Numbered from the stretch's first letter, positions 55,130 through 63,643 are shown. The stretch: DNA of 64,000 bases from Pseudomonas asplenii (GCF_001293465.1 NZ_JSYZ01000018.1:1-64000), one strand, 5' to 3'. Numbers and translations: made by a program. The notes: generated by a model from the letters alone, not told the origin.

Positions 55130-55162
55130 AAAAAAAACGCCACCGTTTACAGCTCGGTAGCG
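55130..55162 (-). terminator. Terminator overlapping the 28-aa gene
   Basis: On the minus strand CGCTACCG, 9-nt loop, CGGTGGCG (one G-T pair) followed by eight T. It includes the last codons and stop of the 28-residue peptide gene. On the plus strand the A-run precedes the stem, so it does not end the AraC transcript. Confidence 0.75.
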
Positions 55163-55233
55163 TCGTCTGCCGGTTCGACAGGGTCCATCTCGAAAGCGTG
55201 GAATTCCAGCAGTTCTTCTTGATAGTCATCCAT
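55147..55233 (-). CDS. Short acidic peptide (28 aa)
   Basis: An ORF of 28 codons with a perfect AAGGAG site 7 nt before its ATG (55233). The product begins MDDYQEELLE, has a central FHAFEMDP and ends EPADDATEL; it is strongly acidic (about ten Asp/Glu, few basic residues) with no signal peptide. I believe near-identical short ORFs occur at this position in other pseudomonads, but cannot verify. A terminator begins within it. Function unknown; too short for default gene callers. Confidence 0.6.
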   Translation of the reverse strand: MDDYQEELLEFHAFEMDPVEPADDATEL

Positions 55234-55476
55234 TGTGAAGCTCCTTGTATTCGCAGGTAAAAGCGCTTGTATTACCGACCCGCCGGGCCAGCATAAGTTG
55301 CCCGTATGAAGAAAAAATGAAGCGCTCCCTTACCAGACGAACTCCTCCCTGAAAAAACTAGCAGATGGGTCAGGTTTTTTTCCAGTCATTTTTCATTCAT
55401 GACACACTTGATTGCATTTGCAATCAAATGCACAACTGCCTTAGGGTAGAAGGCCCTCCTCCAGGCAGCCCCGAAC
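55234..55476. other. Intergenic region with promoter functions
   Basis: About 240 nt, AT-rich, between the divergent 28-aa and E1-like genes. Contains the operator described at 55408-55427 and two AAGCGCT copies (about 55260 and 55320). No gene detected. Confidence 0.5.
55408..55427. promoter_or_regulatory. Palindromic operator candidate, MarR-type, before E1-like gene
   Basis: Perfect palindrome TTGATTGCATTTGCAATCAA, about 50 nt before the ATG at 55477. It shares 14 of 15 bases with TTGCAATTGCAATCA at 57087-57101 in front of the full-length E1 gene, so the nearby MarR regulator probably binds both. Confidence 0.6.
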
Positions 55477-56514
55477 ATGAATGCACTACCCAGCACCACC
55501 GAGACCGCCCGTGCCTGTATCGAGGCATTGCAGACCCTGCCCCAGGTCGGCGGCTCACCGCTGTCCAGCGTGCTGGAGATCGCCGACCGGCTGGAGCATG
55601 ACCTCGCCGTACCGCAGCGGGCCTGGGTGATCCGCAACCACCGACACCCCGCGGCGACACCGTCGTCCCGGATCAGCGCCTGGTCGATCCGCTTTTCCCG
55701 CCAGCACGCTGAAAGGCCCCTGCTGTACCTGCTCAGTGTGGAGCATTCCGCCGGGCTCTGCGCGGTGACCGAGGAAACCCGGCAGCGCGGCATCTTCTGC
55801 AACGATATCGAGACCCTGCCCTCGCGCTGGCCCAAGGGCGCGCAGCCTTCGCTGGCGTTGTGGCTGGCGGGCAATCCGCGCTGCCAGCCGTTCGATCCGG
55901 CGTCTGCGGCCGAGGCCAGGGCGATCGTGCTCGGCGCCCTGCAACGGCTGTATGTCGAGGGGGATCCGGGTTTCTACTACCTGGCATTGCATGATCGCGA
56001 ACAGGGGTCGGCGCTGACACCAGAGCAGGCACGGGATGCGTTCAACGGCATGTATTGCCTGGGCGAACGGCATTCTGCGCAGATCCGCCTGCTTGGCGCG
56101 GGTCGCGCACTTGAAGAAGTGTTGGCGGCCGCCCGCCTGCTGGAGCAGGACTGGGGCGTGACGGCACAGGTCTGGAGTTGCCCCAGCTATACCCGCCTGG
56201 CTCGCGATGCCAGTCGTGCCGAGCGCTGGAACCGCCTGCACCCGAGCGCCCGGAAGCGGCGCTCGCACCTGGCGGACTGCCTGGGAGACAGCAAGGCTCC
56301 GGTGATTGCGGTGACCGGTTATCCGCAGACCGTGGTTGCGCCGTTGGCCGGGCCTATCGGCGTGCGCTTCGTTGGGCTCGGCGCGGGATCGGTCGGGCCG
56401 GGGGCGCCGGATCGATACTGGATCACCGCCCTGGCCCTCGGGGCGCTGGCGGATGAGCACCAGGTGACGGCGCAGATCGTCAGGCAGGCGCATGGGCGTT
56501 ATGGGTTGGGTTGA
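55477..56514 (+). CDS. AceE-related protein lacking the ThDP domains
   Basis: A 345-aa protein. From about residue 150 it aligns by eye with the C-terminal part of AceE: ALQRLYVEGDPGFYYLALHD corresponds to RRMYVEQEDIYYYITLLNE of the neighbouring E1, and VLAAARLLEQDWGVTAQVWS, WNRLHPS and ALADEHQVTAQIV to the E1 transketolase-C domain. The thiamine diphosphate domain is absent, and residues 1-150 have no recognised family. It cannot be a catalytic E1 and may be a regulatory or E2-binding protein. ATG 55477 as first start; no clear SD. Operator upstream as described. Confidence 0.65.
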   Translation: MNALPSTTETARACIEALQTLPQVGGSPLSSVLEIADRLEHDLAVPQRAWVIRNHRHPAATPSSRISAWSIRFSRQHAERPLLYLLSVEHSAGLCAVTEETRQRGIFCNDIETLPSRWPKGAQPSLALWLAGNPRCQPFDPASAAEARAIVLGALQRLYVEGDPGFYYLALHDREQGSALTPEQARDAFNGMYCLGERHSAQIRLLGAGRALEEVLAAARLLEQDWGVTAQVWSCPSYTRLARDASRAERWNRLHPSARKRRSHLADCLGDSKAPVIAVTGYPQTVVAPLAGPIGVRFVGLGAGSVGPGAPDRYWITALALGALADEHQVTAQIVRQAHGRYGLG

Positions 56515-56547
56515 CTGTGGGAGCCGCTATCGCCAGCAAGCCGATGC

Positions 56548-57018
56548 TCAGGCCTTGCCGCGCTTGCGCGACGCGCTACCGGCACTGCGCGCCAGCTCGG
56601 CGGTACGCTCCAGCGCATCGGCAAAGCCACGGCGCTGACCATCGTCGAGTTGCGACAGAAACAACTCGGCCACTGCCTCCTCGTAGATCGCCCACATGCG
56701 TTTGCGCAGCACCCGCCCCGACTCGGTAATCGATGCCAGGGCCCCACGCCCATCGCCCTCGGAACGCGAGCGCTGCACCAGGCCATCCTTCTCCAGCCGG
56801 TCGACCAGCCGCGTGAGGTTGTAGCGCTCGATGGCCATGACATCCGCCAGCTCATGCATCCGCCGGCTGCCATCCGGGCCGCTCTCCAGCCCCCACAGGG
56901 CGTCGTACCAGGCATAGGGCGGCAGCCCGGCCTCGGCCAGGCGCCGCTCTATCTCACGGATGACCGTGCGGTGAGCCCGGACAAAGCGAAACCATACATC
57001 GGGCTCGTTGGAAGCCAT
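56548..57018 (-). CDS. MarR-family transcriptional regulator
   Basis: A 156-aa winged-helix regulator: dimer helices at both ends, recognition region ELADVMAIERYNLTRLVDRL (about residues 56-75) and wing KDGLVQRSRSEGDGRGALAS. GGAGGG at about 57025-57030 supports the ATG. It is divergent from the full-length E1 gene and likely represses it (and the E1-like gene and itself) through the palindromes at 57087 and 55408. Effector unknown; perhaps a 2-oxoacid or derivative. Confidence 0.9.
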   Translation of the reverse strand: MASNEPDVWFRFVRAHRTVIREIERRLAEAGLPPYAWYDALWGLESGPDGSRRMHELADVMAIERYNLTRLVDRLEKDGLVQRSRSEGDGRGALASITESGRVLRKRMWAIYEEAVAELFLSQLDDGQRRGFADALERTAELARSAGSASRKRGKA

Positions 57019-57045
57019 GAATACCCTCCGGGGAGATCAGGAAGG

Positions 57046-57101
57046 TTGCAATGGTAGCGCATGGCGGGATAAATTCGGACATGTAGTTGCAATTGCAATC
57101 A
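57046..57101. promoter_or_regulatory. Operator region between MarR and E1 genes
   Basis: TTGCAATTGCAA (57087-57098) is a perfect palindrome followed by TCA, matching the operator at 55412-55426 except for one base; an extra half-site TTGCAAT lies at 57046-57052 in the MarR leader. Position between divergent marR and E1 starts fits classical MarR autoregulation. Confidence 0.6.
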
Positions 57102-57193
57102 TTTACGGCGACAGCGCGACACCACCCACCCGGTTCGAGCGTCACCTGCGCGCCGCCATCACGCTGCCCATCGGCAGCCTCCAGGAGCCCGGC

Positions 57194-59872
57194 ATGACTC
57201 ACCCCAACGCCCTGATTCTCGACGACGACCCACAGGAAACCCGCGAGTGGCTCGAATCGATCGAGTCCGTCCTGTCCACCGAGGGTCGCCCTCGCGCGCA
57301 CTACCTGATCGACCAGTTGCTGGATTTCGATGTCGCCCGTCATGGCGACTTCCACGGCCGGGTCACCACCCCCTACGTCAACACCATCAGCCCCGAGCGG
57401 CAGAAACCCTACCCCGGCAACCTGGCCATCGAGCGCCGGCTGAATGCCTACATCCGCTGGAACGCGATGGCCATGGTGCTGCGCGCCGGCAAGCATTCGG
57501 GCGTAGGCGGCCATATCGCCACCTACGCTTCGGCGGCGGTGCTATACGACGTCGGCTTCGATCACTTCTTCCGTGGCCGCACCGACAGCTTCGACGGCGA
57601 CCTGATCTATATCCAGGGCCACTCTTCGCCAGGCATCTATGGCCGTGCCTACCTCGAAGGCCGGATCAGCGAAGCCCAGCTCGACAACTTCCGCCGCGAA
57701 GTCGGTGGCGACGGCCTGTCGAGCTATCCGCACCCGCGGCTGATGCCGGACTTCTGGCAGTTCCCCACCGTGTCCATGGGCCTCGGCCCGATCACTGCGG
57801 CCTACCAGGCGCGTTTCATGCGCTACCTGGAATATCGCGACCTCAAGCCGCACCAGGGGCGCAAGGTCTGGGCCTTCCTCGGCGATGGCGAGATGGACCA
57901 GCCGGAATCCCTGGCGGCGATCTCCCTGGCCGGGCGGGAAAAGCTCGACAACCTGATTTTCGTCGTCAACTGCAACCTGCAGCGCCTGGACGGCCCGGTA
58001 CGCGGCAACGCCAAGGTGATCCAGGAATTCGAAAGCCTGTACCGCGCCGCCGGCTGGAACGTGATCAAGGTGATCTGGGGCAGCGGCTGGGATGCACTGC
58101 TGGAGAAGGACCGCAGCGGCCTGCTGCGCCAGCGCATGATGGAATGCGTGGACGGCGAGTACCAGAACTACAAGTCGCAGGACGGCGCCTATGTGCGCGA
58201 ACACTTCTTCGGCAAGTACCCGGCACTGCTGGAACTGGTGGCCGACCTGAGCGACGACGAGATCTGGAAACTCTCCCGTGGCGGCCACGACCCGGAGAAA
58301 GTCTACAACGCCTACGCCGCCGCGATGCGCCACAGCGGCCAGCCGACGGTGATCCTCGCCAAGACGGTCAAGGGCTTCGGCATGGGTGAAGCCGGTGAAG
58401 GCCAGAACATCAACCATCAGTTGAAGAAAATGGACCTGGACGCGGTCAAGGCCTTTCGCGACCGCTTTGGCCTGGAGGTCTCGGACGAACAACTGGCCGA
58501 GGAAATCCCCTACCTCAAGCCGCCGGTCGACAGCGAGGAAGCCCGCTACTTCGCCGCCCGCCGGCAGCAGCTCGGCGGTTACCTGCCGGCCCGCAGTTCG
58601 CGGTGCGAAAGCCTGCCGATTCCGCCGCTGGACAGTTTCGAGGCGCAGTTGAAAGGCACCGGCGAACGCGCGATCTCCACCACCATGGCCTTCGTGCGCA
58701 TCCTCGGCACCCTGCTCAAGGACCGGCAGATCGGCAGGCTGGTGGTACCGATCGTGCCGGACGAGTCACGCACCTTCGGCATGGAAAGCCTGTTCCGCCA
58801 GATCGGCATCCACTCGGCCGTAGGCCAGCTCTACACCCCGCAGGATGCCGGGCAGTTGAGCTATTACAAGGAAAGTCGCGACGGCCAGATTCTCCAGGAA
58901 GGCCTCAACGAGTCCGGCGGCATTTCCTCGTGGATCGCCGCCAGCACGTCCTACAGCAACCACGGCCTGATGACCGTGCCGTTCTACATCTACTACTCGA
59001 TGTTCGGTTTCCAGCGGGTCGGTGACCTGGCCTGGGCCGCCGGTGATGCCCGGGCGCGCGGTTTCCTGCTCGGCGCCACCTCGGGCCGCACCACGCTGAT
59101 GGGCGAAGGCCTGCAGCACGACGACGGCCACAGCCACGTGCTGTCCGCGACGATCCCCTGCTGCGTCTCCTATGACCCGACCTTCGCCTTCGAGCTGGCG
59201 GTGATCATCCGCGAAGGCATGCGGCGCATGTACGTCGAGCAGGAAGATATCTACTACTACATCACCCTGCTCAACGAGAACTACCCGCACCCGGCGATGC
59301 CCGAGGGCATCGAGGACGGCATTCTCAAGGGGCTCTACCTGCTCGAACGTGGCGCCGAACCGGTCGACGGGCAGCCCCGCGTGCAGTTGATGGGCAGCGG
59401 TTCGATCCTGCGCGAAGTGCTCGCCGCGGCCCAGTTGCTGCGCAGCGATTTCGGCGTGACCTGCGATGTATGGAGCGCCACCAGCCTGACCGAGCTACGA
59501 CGCGAAGGGCATGCGGTGGAACGCTGGAACCTGCTGCACCCGCAGGAGGAACCGCGCAGCAGCTACGTGGAAAGCTGCCTGGGCGGGCACGAGGGACCGC
59601 TGGTGGTGGCGACGGACTACATGAAGATCTTCGCCGACCAGATTCGCCCGTTCGTCAACGACCGGCGTTTCGTCGCCCTGGGCACCGACGGTTTCGGCCA
59701 GTCGGATACCCGCGAGGCCCTGCGGCAGTTCTTCGAGGTGGATCGCCACTTCATCGTTCTCGCTGCGCTCAAGGCCCTGGCCGATGACGGGCAGGTTCCG
59801 CGCAGCAGCGTGGCGCAGGCTATCAGCCGCTACGGAATCGAGGTCGACAAACCCGATCCCGCGGCGATCTGA
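57194..59872 (+). CDS. AceE-type 2-oxoacid dehydrogenase E1 (homodimeric), paralog
   Basis: An 892-aa thiamine-dependent E1 decarboxylase resembling AceE. ThDP/Mg site GDGEMDQ (about residue 229) to FVVNCNLQ (about 255), catalytic-loop His regions HSSPGIYGRAYLEGRIS and GAGEGQN-type FGMGEAGEGQNINHQ, and SATIPCCVSYDPTFAFEL. AceE decarboxylates pyruvate; MdeB-type paralogs act on 2-oxobutyrate. Because no E2/E3 genes adjoin and the promoter is MarR-type, this is more likely an inducible paralog than the housekeeping aceE. AGGAG 6 nt before ATG 57194. Confidence 0.88.
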   Translation: MTHPNALILDDDPQETREWLESIESVLSTEGRPRAHYLIDQLLDFDVARHGDFHGRVTTPYVNTISPERQKPYPGNLAIERRLNAYIRWNAMAMVLRAGKHSGVGGHIATYASAAVLYDVGFDHFFRGRTDSFDGDLIYIQGHSSPGIYGRAYLEGRISEAQLDNFRREVGGDGLSSYPHPRLMPDFWQFPTVSMGLGPITAAYQARFMRYLEYRDLKPHQGRKVWAFLGDGEMDQPESLAAISLAGREKLDNLIFVVNCNLQRLDGPVRGNAKVIQEFESLYRAAGWNVIKVIWGSGWDALLEKDRSGLLRQRMMECVDGEYQNYKSQDGAYVREHFFGKYPALLELVADLSDDEIWKLSRGGHDPEKVYNAYAAAMRHSGQPTVILAKTVKGFGMGEAGEGQNINHQLKKMDLDAVKAFRDRFGLEVSDEQLAEEIPYLKPPVDSEEARYFAARRQQLGGYLPARSSRCESLPIPPLDSFEAQLKGTGERAISTTMAFVRILGTLLKDRQIGRLVVPIVPDESRTFGMESLFRQIGIHSAVGQLYTPQDAGQLSYYKESRDGQILQEGLNESGGISSWIAASTSYSNHGLMTVPFYIYYSMFGFQRVGDLAWAAGDARARGFLLGATSGRTTLMGEGLQHDDGHSHVLSATIPCCVSYDPTFAFELAVIIREGMRRMYVEQEDIYYYITLLNENYPHPAMPEGIEDGILKGLYLLERGAEPVDGQPRVQLMGSGSILREVLAAAQLLRSDFGVTCDVWSATSLTELRREGHAVERWNLLHPQEEPRSSYVESCLGGHEGPLVVATDYMKIFADQIRPFVNDRRFVALGTDGFGQSDTREALRQFFEVDRHFIVLAALKALADDGQVPRSSVAQAISRYGIEVDKPDPAAI

Positions 59873-59881
59873 AGCGACGCC

Positions 59882-60778
59882 TCACTGGGCCGGCGCAGCC
59901 GGCTCGGTGGTGGCCGGAGCGGACTCAGTGGCCGGCGGCGTCGTTGCCGGCAGGACCGGTTTTTCATTGGCCGGTGCAGATTCGGCTGGGGCTGCCGGTG
60001 TGGCAGGCGCGGCTTCCGGCAGCGGCTTGATCTGTTCTGGAACGGCTGGAGCGGTCAAGGCAGGCGCGGCGGGGCTTGGCTCTACATGGGCAGGTTCTGC
60101 ATGAGCCGGTGCCGCTTGAGCCGGTGCCGCATGGGCCGGCTCGGCCGCCTTGGCCGGTTCCGGCGCCGCTTCAGGCCGGGTCGCCGCGGCACTCTCCGGC
60201 ACGCCGAGATCGGCCTTGGGTTTCTCGTCGGTGTGCTGCTCCTTCTTCACCTCGGGCGGCAGGAACAGCTCCACCAGGTTGAAGAAGCGGTCATAGAAGG
60301 TCGCCGAGGACACCGTCTCACTGGCCACCTTGACCATCGAATCATCCGTCGAACCGATCGGCATCGACACCGAACCCAGCACGCCCACACCCAGGCTCGC
60401 CGAGTTGTTGAGCTTCTTCAGCGCGTAACGGTCCTGCAGGGCATTGGCGAACACCGTCGAACGCTTGCCACTGCTGCCATCGGCCGCACAGACGATGCTG
60501 AAACTGATCTGCAGGTGGGTATCGCCGGTCTGCTGGAAACTCTTGTTGCCGGTGATCAGCTTGGGGTCGGTGCTGGTGATGATATAGCCCTGGCTGAGCA
60601 AGGCGCGTCGGGCCGCCTCGCAGGAGGCCTTCTCGTTCACCGAGTAGTTGCGCGAGAAGGTTCCGGAATCGTCGAAATTCTCATGTTCATAAACGGCGGT
60701 CTTGGGCGAGGAGCAACCTGCGGCGCCCACCAGCACCAGGGCCAATGCCAGGGTACGCAAGTGGAATGATGTCGACAT
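59882..60778 (-). CDS. DUF2242 lipoprotein with Ala/Pro-rich tail
   Basis: A 298-aa lipoprotein: signal peptide with lipobox GAAGC (Cys22), then a conserved DUF2242 region (about residues 28-175; RALLSQGYIITSTDPKLITG, NALQDRYALKKLNNSASLGV). Residues about 200-298 are a low-complexity Ala/Pro/Glu tail with repeated PAHAAPAQ-type units, probably an extended cell-wall-spanning spacer. The gene ends 9 nt from the convergent E1 gene. AGGA supports the ATG at 60778. Confidence 0.85.
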   Translation of the reverse strand: MSTSFHLRTLALALVLVGAAGCSSPKTAVYEHENFDDSGTFSRNYSVNEKASCEAARRALLSQGYIITSTDPKLITGNKSFQQTGDTHLQISFSIVCAADGSSGKRSTVFANALQDRYALKKLNNSASLGVGVLGSVSMPIGSTDDSMVKVASETVSSATFYDRFFNLVELFLPPEVKKEQHTDEKPKADLGVPESAAATRPEAAPEPAKAAEPAHAAPAQAAPAHAEPAHVEPSPAAPALTAPAVPEQIKPLPEAAPATPAAPAESAPANEKPVLPATTPPATESAPATTEPAAPAQ

Positions 60779-60862
60779 TGATAATCCTGAGTAAAACGGT
60801 CCGGGGCGTATTGTGCATCAGATCGCCATTCCAGAGCGCGCGCTTTTAGTGTCTTAAATACC

Positions 60863-61762
60863 TTACGACAGCGATTTTTCAGGAAAAAGACCTTCGCTCA
60901 GGTGGTCGATCAGTACCCGCAGTTTTGCAGAGGCATGACGACTTGACGGCCAGAGCATCCAGAAAGTTCCGCTGTGCTCCAGGTAATCGTCGAGCACCCG
61001 CACCAATCGTCCCTCGGCCACCGCCTCGTGGATCATGTAGTCCGGCAGGCAGGCGATCCCCAATCCTTGCTGGGCCACGTAACCCAGCACCTCGATCGGC
61101 GAGGAGATCATCAGCGTCTTCATCGCCGGCTCCGCCTCGCCCGGAGCCAGGCGCAGCGGCCAGGGTTCCAGCTTGCCGGTGGCGCAGAACTTGTGCCGCA
61201 GGCTGGCATGCCCGGCCAGGTCGGCCGGCACCCGTGGCGTGCCGTACTGGCGAAAATAGTCGGGCGCCCCCACCAGTGTCAGTTGGTAGCGCCCCAGGGC
61301 GCGGGACATCAATCGCGAGTCCTGGGGCTGGCCGGTGCGCACCACGGCATCGAAGCCCTCCTCGATCACGTCCACCATGCGATCGGACAGGTCGACTTCC
61401 AGCTCGATCTGCGGGTAACGCCGCATGAATGCCACCAGCACCGGCATCACCAGCCCGCGCGACTGCGGCAGGCTGATGCGCAGCTTGCCATGGGGCTCGC
61501 GGGTGGTGTCGATCAGTTCCTGCTCGGCGGCCTCGGCCTCGGCCAGGATGCGCCGGCTGCGTTCCAGGAACAGTGCGCCCTCGGCAGTGAGCGTGATACT
61601 GCGGGTACTGCGGTGAAACAGCCGCACACCGAGCCGGGCTTCAAGACGGGCAATGCTTTTGCCCACCGCCGAGGAGGACACCCCGAGCACTCGGCCCGCC
61701 TCGGTGAAACTGCGGGTGTCGGCAACCTGCACGAACACCGAAATACTGCCCAGGCTATCCAT
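60863..61762 (-). CDS. LysR-type transcriptional regulator
   Basis: A 299-aa LysR regulator: winged helix-turn-helix (SFTEAGRVLGVSSSAVGKSI at about residues 20-39), then the effector-binding domain (about 90-290; LRISLPQSRGLVMPVLVAFM). GGAGAG 8 nt upstream supports ATG 61762; longer in-frame starts lie upstream. Divergent from the MFS gene, whose expression it likely controls. Confidence 0.9.
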   Translation of the reverse strand: MDSLGSISVFVQVADTRSFTEAGRVLGVSSSAVGKSIARLEARLGVRLFHRSTRSITLTAEGALFLERSRRILAEAEAAEQELIDTTREPHGKLRISLPQSRGLVMPVLVAFMRRYPQIELEVDLSDRMVDVIEEGFDAVVRTGQPQDSRLMSRALGRYQLTLVGAPDYFRQYGTPRVPADLAGHASLRHKFCATGKLEPWPLRLAPGEAEPAMKTLMISSPIEVLGYVAQQGLGIACLPDYMIHEAVAEGRLVRVLDDYLEHSGTFWMLWPSSRHASAKLRVLIDHLSEGLFPEKSLS

Positions 61763-61782
61763 CGTCTGGCTCTCCAGGATTA

Positions 61783-61798
61783 CGGACATCAACGTCCG
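61783..61798. promoter_or_regulatory. Operator candidate between LysR and MFS genes
   Basis: CGGAC-ATCAAC-GTCCG perfect inverted repeat, 21 nt upstream of the LysR start. Its location suits LysR autoregulation and divergent control of the exporter. Confidence 0.4.
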
Positions 61799-61886
61799 AT
61801 AAGTTTGGAACTCTAGCCTGTTTTTCTCCCTGGCGCCGTTCTCTAACCTCGCAGCCTTGTCTCGCCCATCACCGACAAGGACTCCC

Positions 61887-63080
61887 ATGAACACACAGCG
61901 CTGTAGCGCCACCTCTTCGGCAGAAACCGACCGCCTGCCGCTTTCCGGGCTGCTGGCCCTGGCCGCGGCCGGTTTCATCACCATCCTCACCGAGGCGCTG
62001 CCGGCCGGACTGCTGCCGCAGATGAGCACTGACCTGGGCGTCAGCCAGGCGCTGGTCGGACAATTGATCACCGCCTACGCCCTCGGCTCGCTGCTCGCCG
62101 CCATTCCCCTGACCCTGCTGACCCAGGGTTGGCGGCGTCGGCCGCTGTTGCTCGGCGCTGTCGCCGGCTTTGCGCTGGTCAATGCGGTCACCGCGGTGTC
62201 GAGCCACTACTGGCTGACGCTGCTCGCCCGGTGGCTGGCCGGAGTGTTTGCCGGGCTGCTGTGGGCATTGCTGGCCGGTTATGCCAGCCGCATGGTGGCC
62301 AGCCACCTGCAAGGCCGGGCAATCGCCATCGCCATGCTCGGAGCGCCCTTGGCCCTGTCCCTGGGCATTCCCCTCGGCACCTTCCTCGGCAACAGCTTCG
62401 GCTGGCGCCTGAGCTTCGCGATCATGAGCGCGATGACCCTGCTGCTGATCGGCTGGGTCCGCTGGCAGGTGCCGGACTTCGCCGGGCAGAGCGCCAACCG
62501 ACGCCTGCCGCTGCTGAAGGTGGCCAGCCTGCCCGGCGTGCAGGCGGTGTTGCTGGTGACCTTCCTCTACGTGCTGGGGCACAACATCCTGTACACCTAC
62601 ATCGCGCCGTTCCTGGCACCGGCTGGCCTGGTCGAACGGGTTGATCAGGTGCTGCTGGTATTCGGCCTCGCCGCCCTGTTCGGCATCTGGGGGACCGGCC
62701 TGCTGATCGATCGCTGGCTGCGGCAACTGACGCTGATCAGTTGCATTCTGTTCGGCGGCTCGGCCGTGGCACTGGGATTATGGAATGCCTCGGCCATCCC
62801 GATTCATGTCGCTGTCGCGGTCTGGGGGTTGTCCTTCGGTGGCTTGCCGGCGCTGCTGCAGACCGCCCTGGCGAAAACAGCCGCAGAAGCCGCCGACATC
62901 GCGCAATCGATGCTGGTCACGGTGTGGAACCTGGCAATTGCCGGTGGCGCCATGAGTGGCGCGCTGGCGCTCAATGGACTGGGCGTGCAGGCCCTGCCGT
63001 GGATAGTGGCCGGCTTGCTGGCCGTGGCGTTACTGACGACCGCCCAGGCCCGGCGCAGTGGCTTCCCCGCCAGTGGCTGA
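61887..63080 (+). CDS. MFS transporter (DHA1-type)
   Basis: A 397-aa twelve-helix major facilitator: helix 1 LSGLLALAAAGFITILTEAL, the loop 2-3 region TQGWRRRPLLLGAVAGF, and a motif C-like AGVFAGLLWALLAGYAS. Resembles sugar/drug efflux proteins of the SotB/arabinose efflux group (TEALPAGLLPQM motif). Substrate unknown. AAGGA 6 nt before ATG 61887. Divergent from its probable LysR regulator. Confidence 0.88.
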   Translation: MNTQRCSATSSAETDRLPLSGLLALAAAGFITILTEALPAGLLPQMSTDLGVSQALVGQLITAYALGSLLAAIPLTLLTQGWRRRPLLLGAVAGFALVNAVTAVSSHYWLTLLARWLAGVFAGLLWALLAGYASRMVASHLQGRAIAIAMLGAPLALSLGIPLGTFLGNSFGWRLSFAIMSAMTLLLIGWVRWQVPDFAGQSANRRLPLLKVASLPGVQAVLLVTFLYVLGHNILYTYIAPFLAPAGLVERVDQVLLVFGLAALFGIWGTGLLIDRWLRQLTLISCILFGGSAVALGLWNASAIPIHVAVAVWGLSFGGLPALLQTALAKTAAEAADIAQSMLVTVWNLAIAGGAMSGALALNGLGVQALPWIVAGLLAVALLTTAQARRSGFPASG

Positions 63081-63104
63081 AGCGTCGAAGGCGTTCTCGC
63101 AGGC

Positions 63105-63140
63105 AAAAAAAAGCCCCGATAAATCGGGGCTTCTTCTTTC
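63105..63140. terminator. Terminator shared by MFS gene and tRNA operon
   Basis: GCCCCGAT (63113-63120), AA, ATCGGGGC (63123-63130) with A8 on the left side; on the minus strand this gives a stem followed by eight T, ending the tRNA operon 35 nt after the last tRNA. The plus-strand T-run is interrupted (TTCTTCTTT). Confidence 0.85.
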
Positions 63141-63174
63141 GCTTCGAGGAGTTCAAGGGCCTCGAAGCCTTGTA

Positions 63175-63251
63175 TGGCGCAGCGGACGGGACTCGAACCC
63201 GCGACCCCCGGCGTGACAGGCCGGTATTCTAACCGACTGAACTACCGCTGC
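63175..63251 (-). tRNA. tRNA-Asp (GTC)
   Basis: A 77-nt tRNA including encoded CCA. Acceptor GCAGCGG/CCGCTGC, D-arm TAGTTCAGTCGGTTAGAATA, anticodon in CCTGTCACG (GTC), and TGTCG-type T-loop GGTTCGAGTCCC. Identical in sequence to the copy at 63369-63445. Third tRNA of the minus-strand operon. Confidence 0.97.
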
Positions 63252-63368
63252 GTATCGCTCGGACTTGCGTCCGTTTGAAACTTTCAAACCCGTGACAAGG
63301 AAAGCTTCGGTACCTTCCCTGTCGCAGATCGTTCGTTTGCTTACCAAACAATCGATCTGTACAAAATA

Positions 63369-63445
63369 TGGCGCAGCGGACGGGACTCGAACCCGCGACC
63401 CCCGGCGTGACAGGCCGGTATTCTAACCGACTGAACTACCGCTGC
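63369..63445 (-). tRNA. tRNA-Asp (GTC), second copy
   Basis: Identical 77-nt tRNA to the one at 63175-63251, with encoded CCA. Located between the tRNA-Val gene and the other Asp copy; the 117-nt spacer between Asp copies contains no gene. Confidence 0.97.
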
Positions 63446-63517
63446 GCGTCGGTTGGAGGTTCTTCACAGAACTTCCGATTCTCTTGCGAGATGCTTTCTT
63501 GCGAAAGACTCGAGAAG

Positions 63518-63593
63518 TGGTGGGTGATGACGGGATCGAACCGCCGACCCTCTGCTTGTAAGGCAGATGCTCTCCCGGCTGAGCTAATCACCC
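63518..63593 (-). tRNA. tRNA-Val (TAC)
   Basis: A 76-nt tRNA with encoded CCA: acceptor GGGTGAT/ATCACCC, anticodon in CCTTACAAG (TAC), T-loop GGTTCGATCCC. First tRNA of the Val-Asp-Asp operon. Confidence 0.97.
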
Positions 63594-63614
63594 TTTGCTT
63601 CGTCGAGGCCGCGA

Positions 63615-63643
63615 AATTTACGCAGGTAGAGAACCTAAGTCAA
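63615..63643 (-). promoter_or_regulatory. Strong tRNA operon promoter
   Basis: On the minus strand TTGACT (63638-63643), exactly 17 nt, TAAATT (63615-63620), followed by the GC-rich discriminator TCGCGGCC typical of stringently controlled stable-RNA promoters. Drives tRNA-Val-Asp-Asp. Confidence 0.85.
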
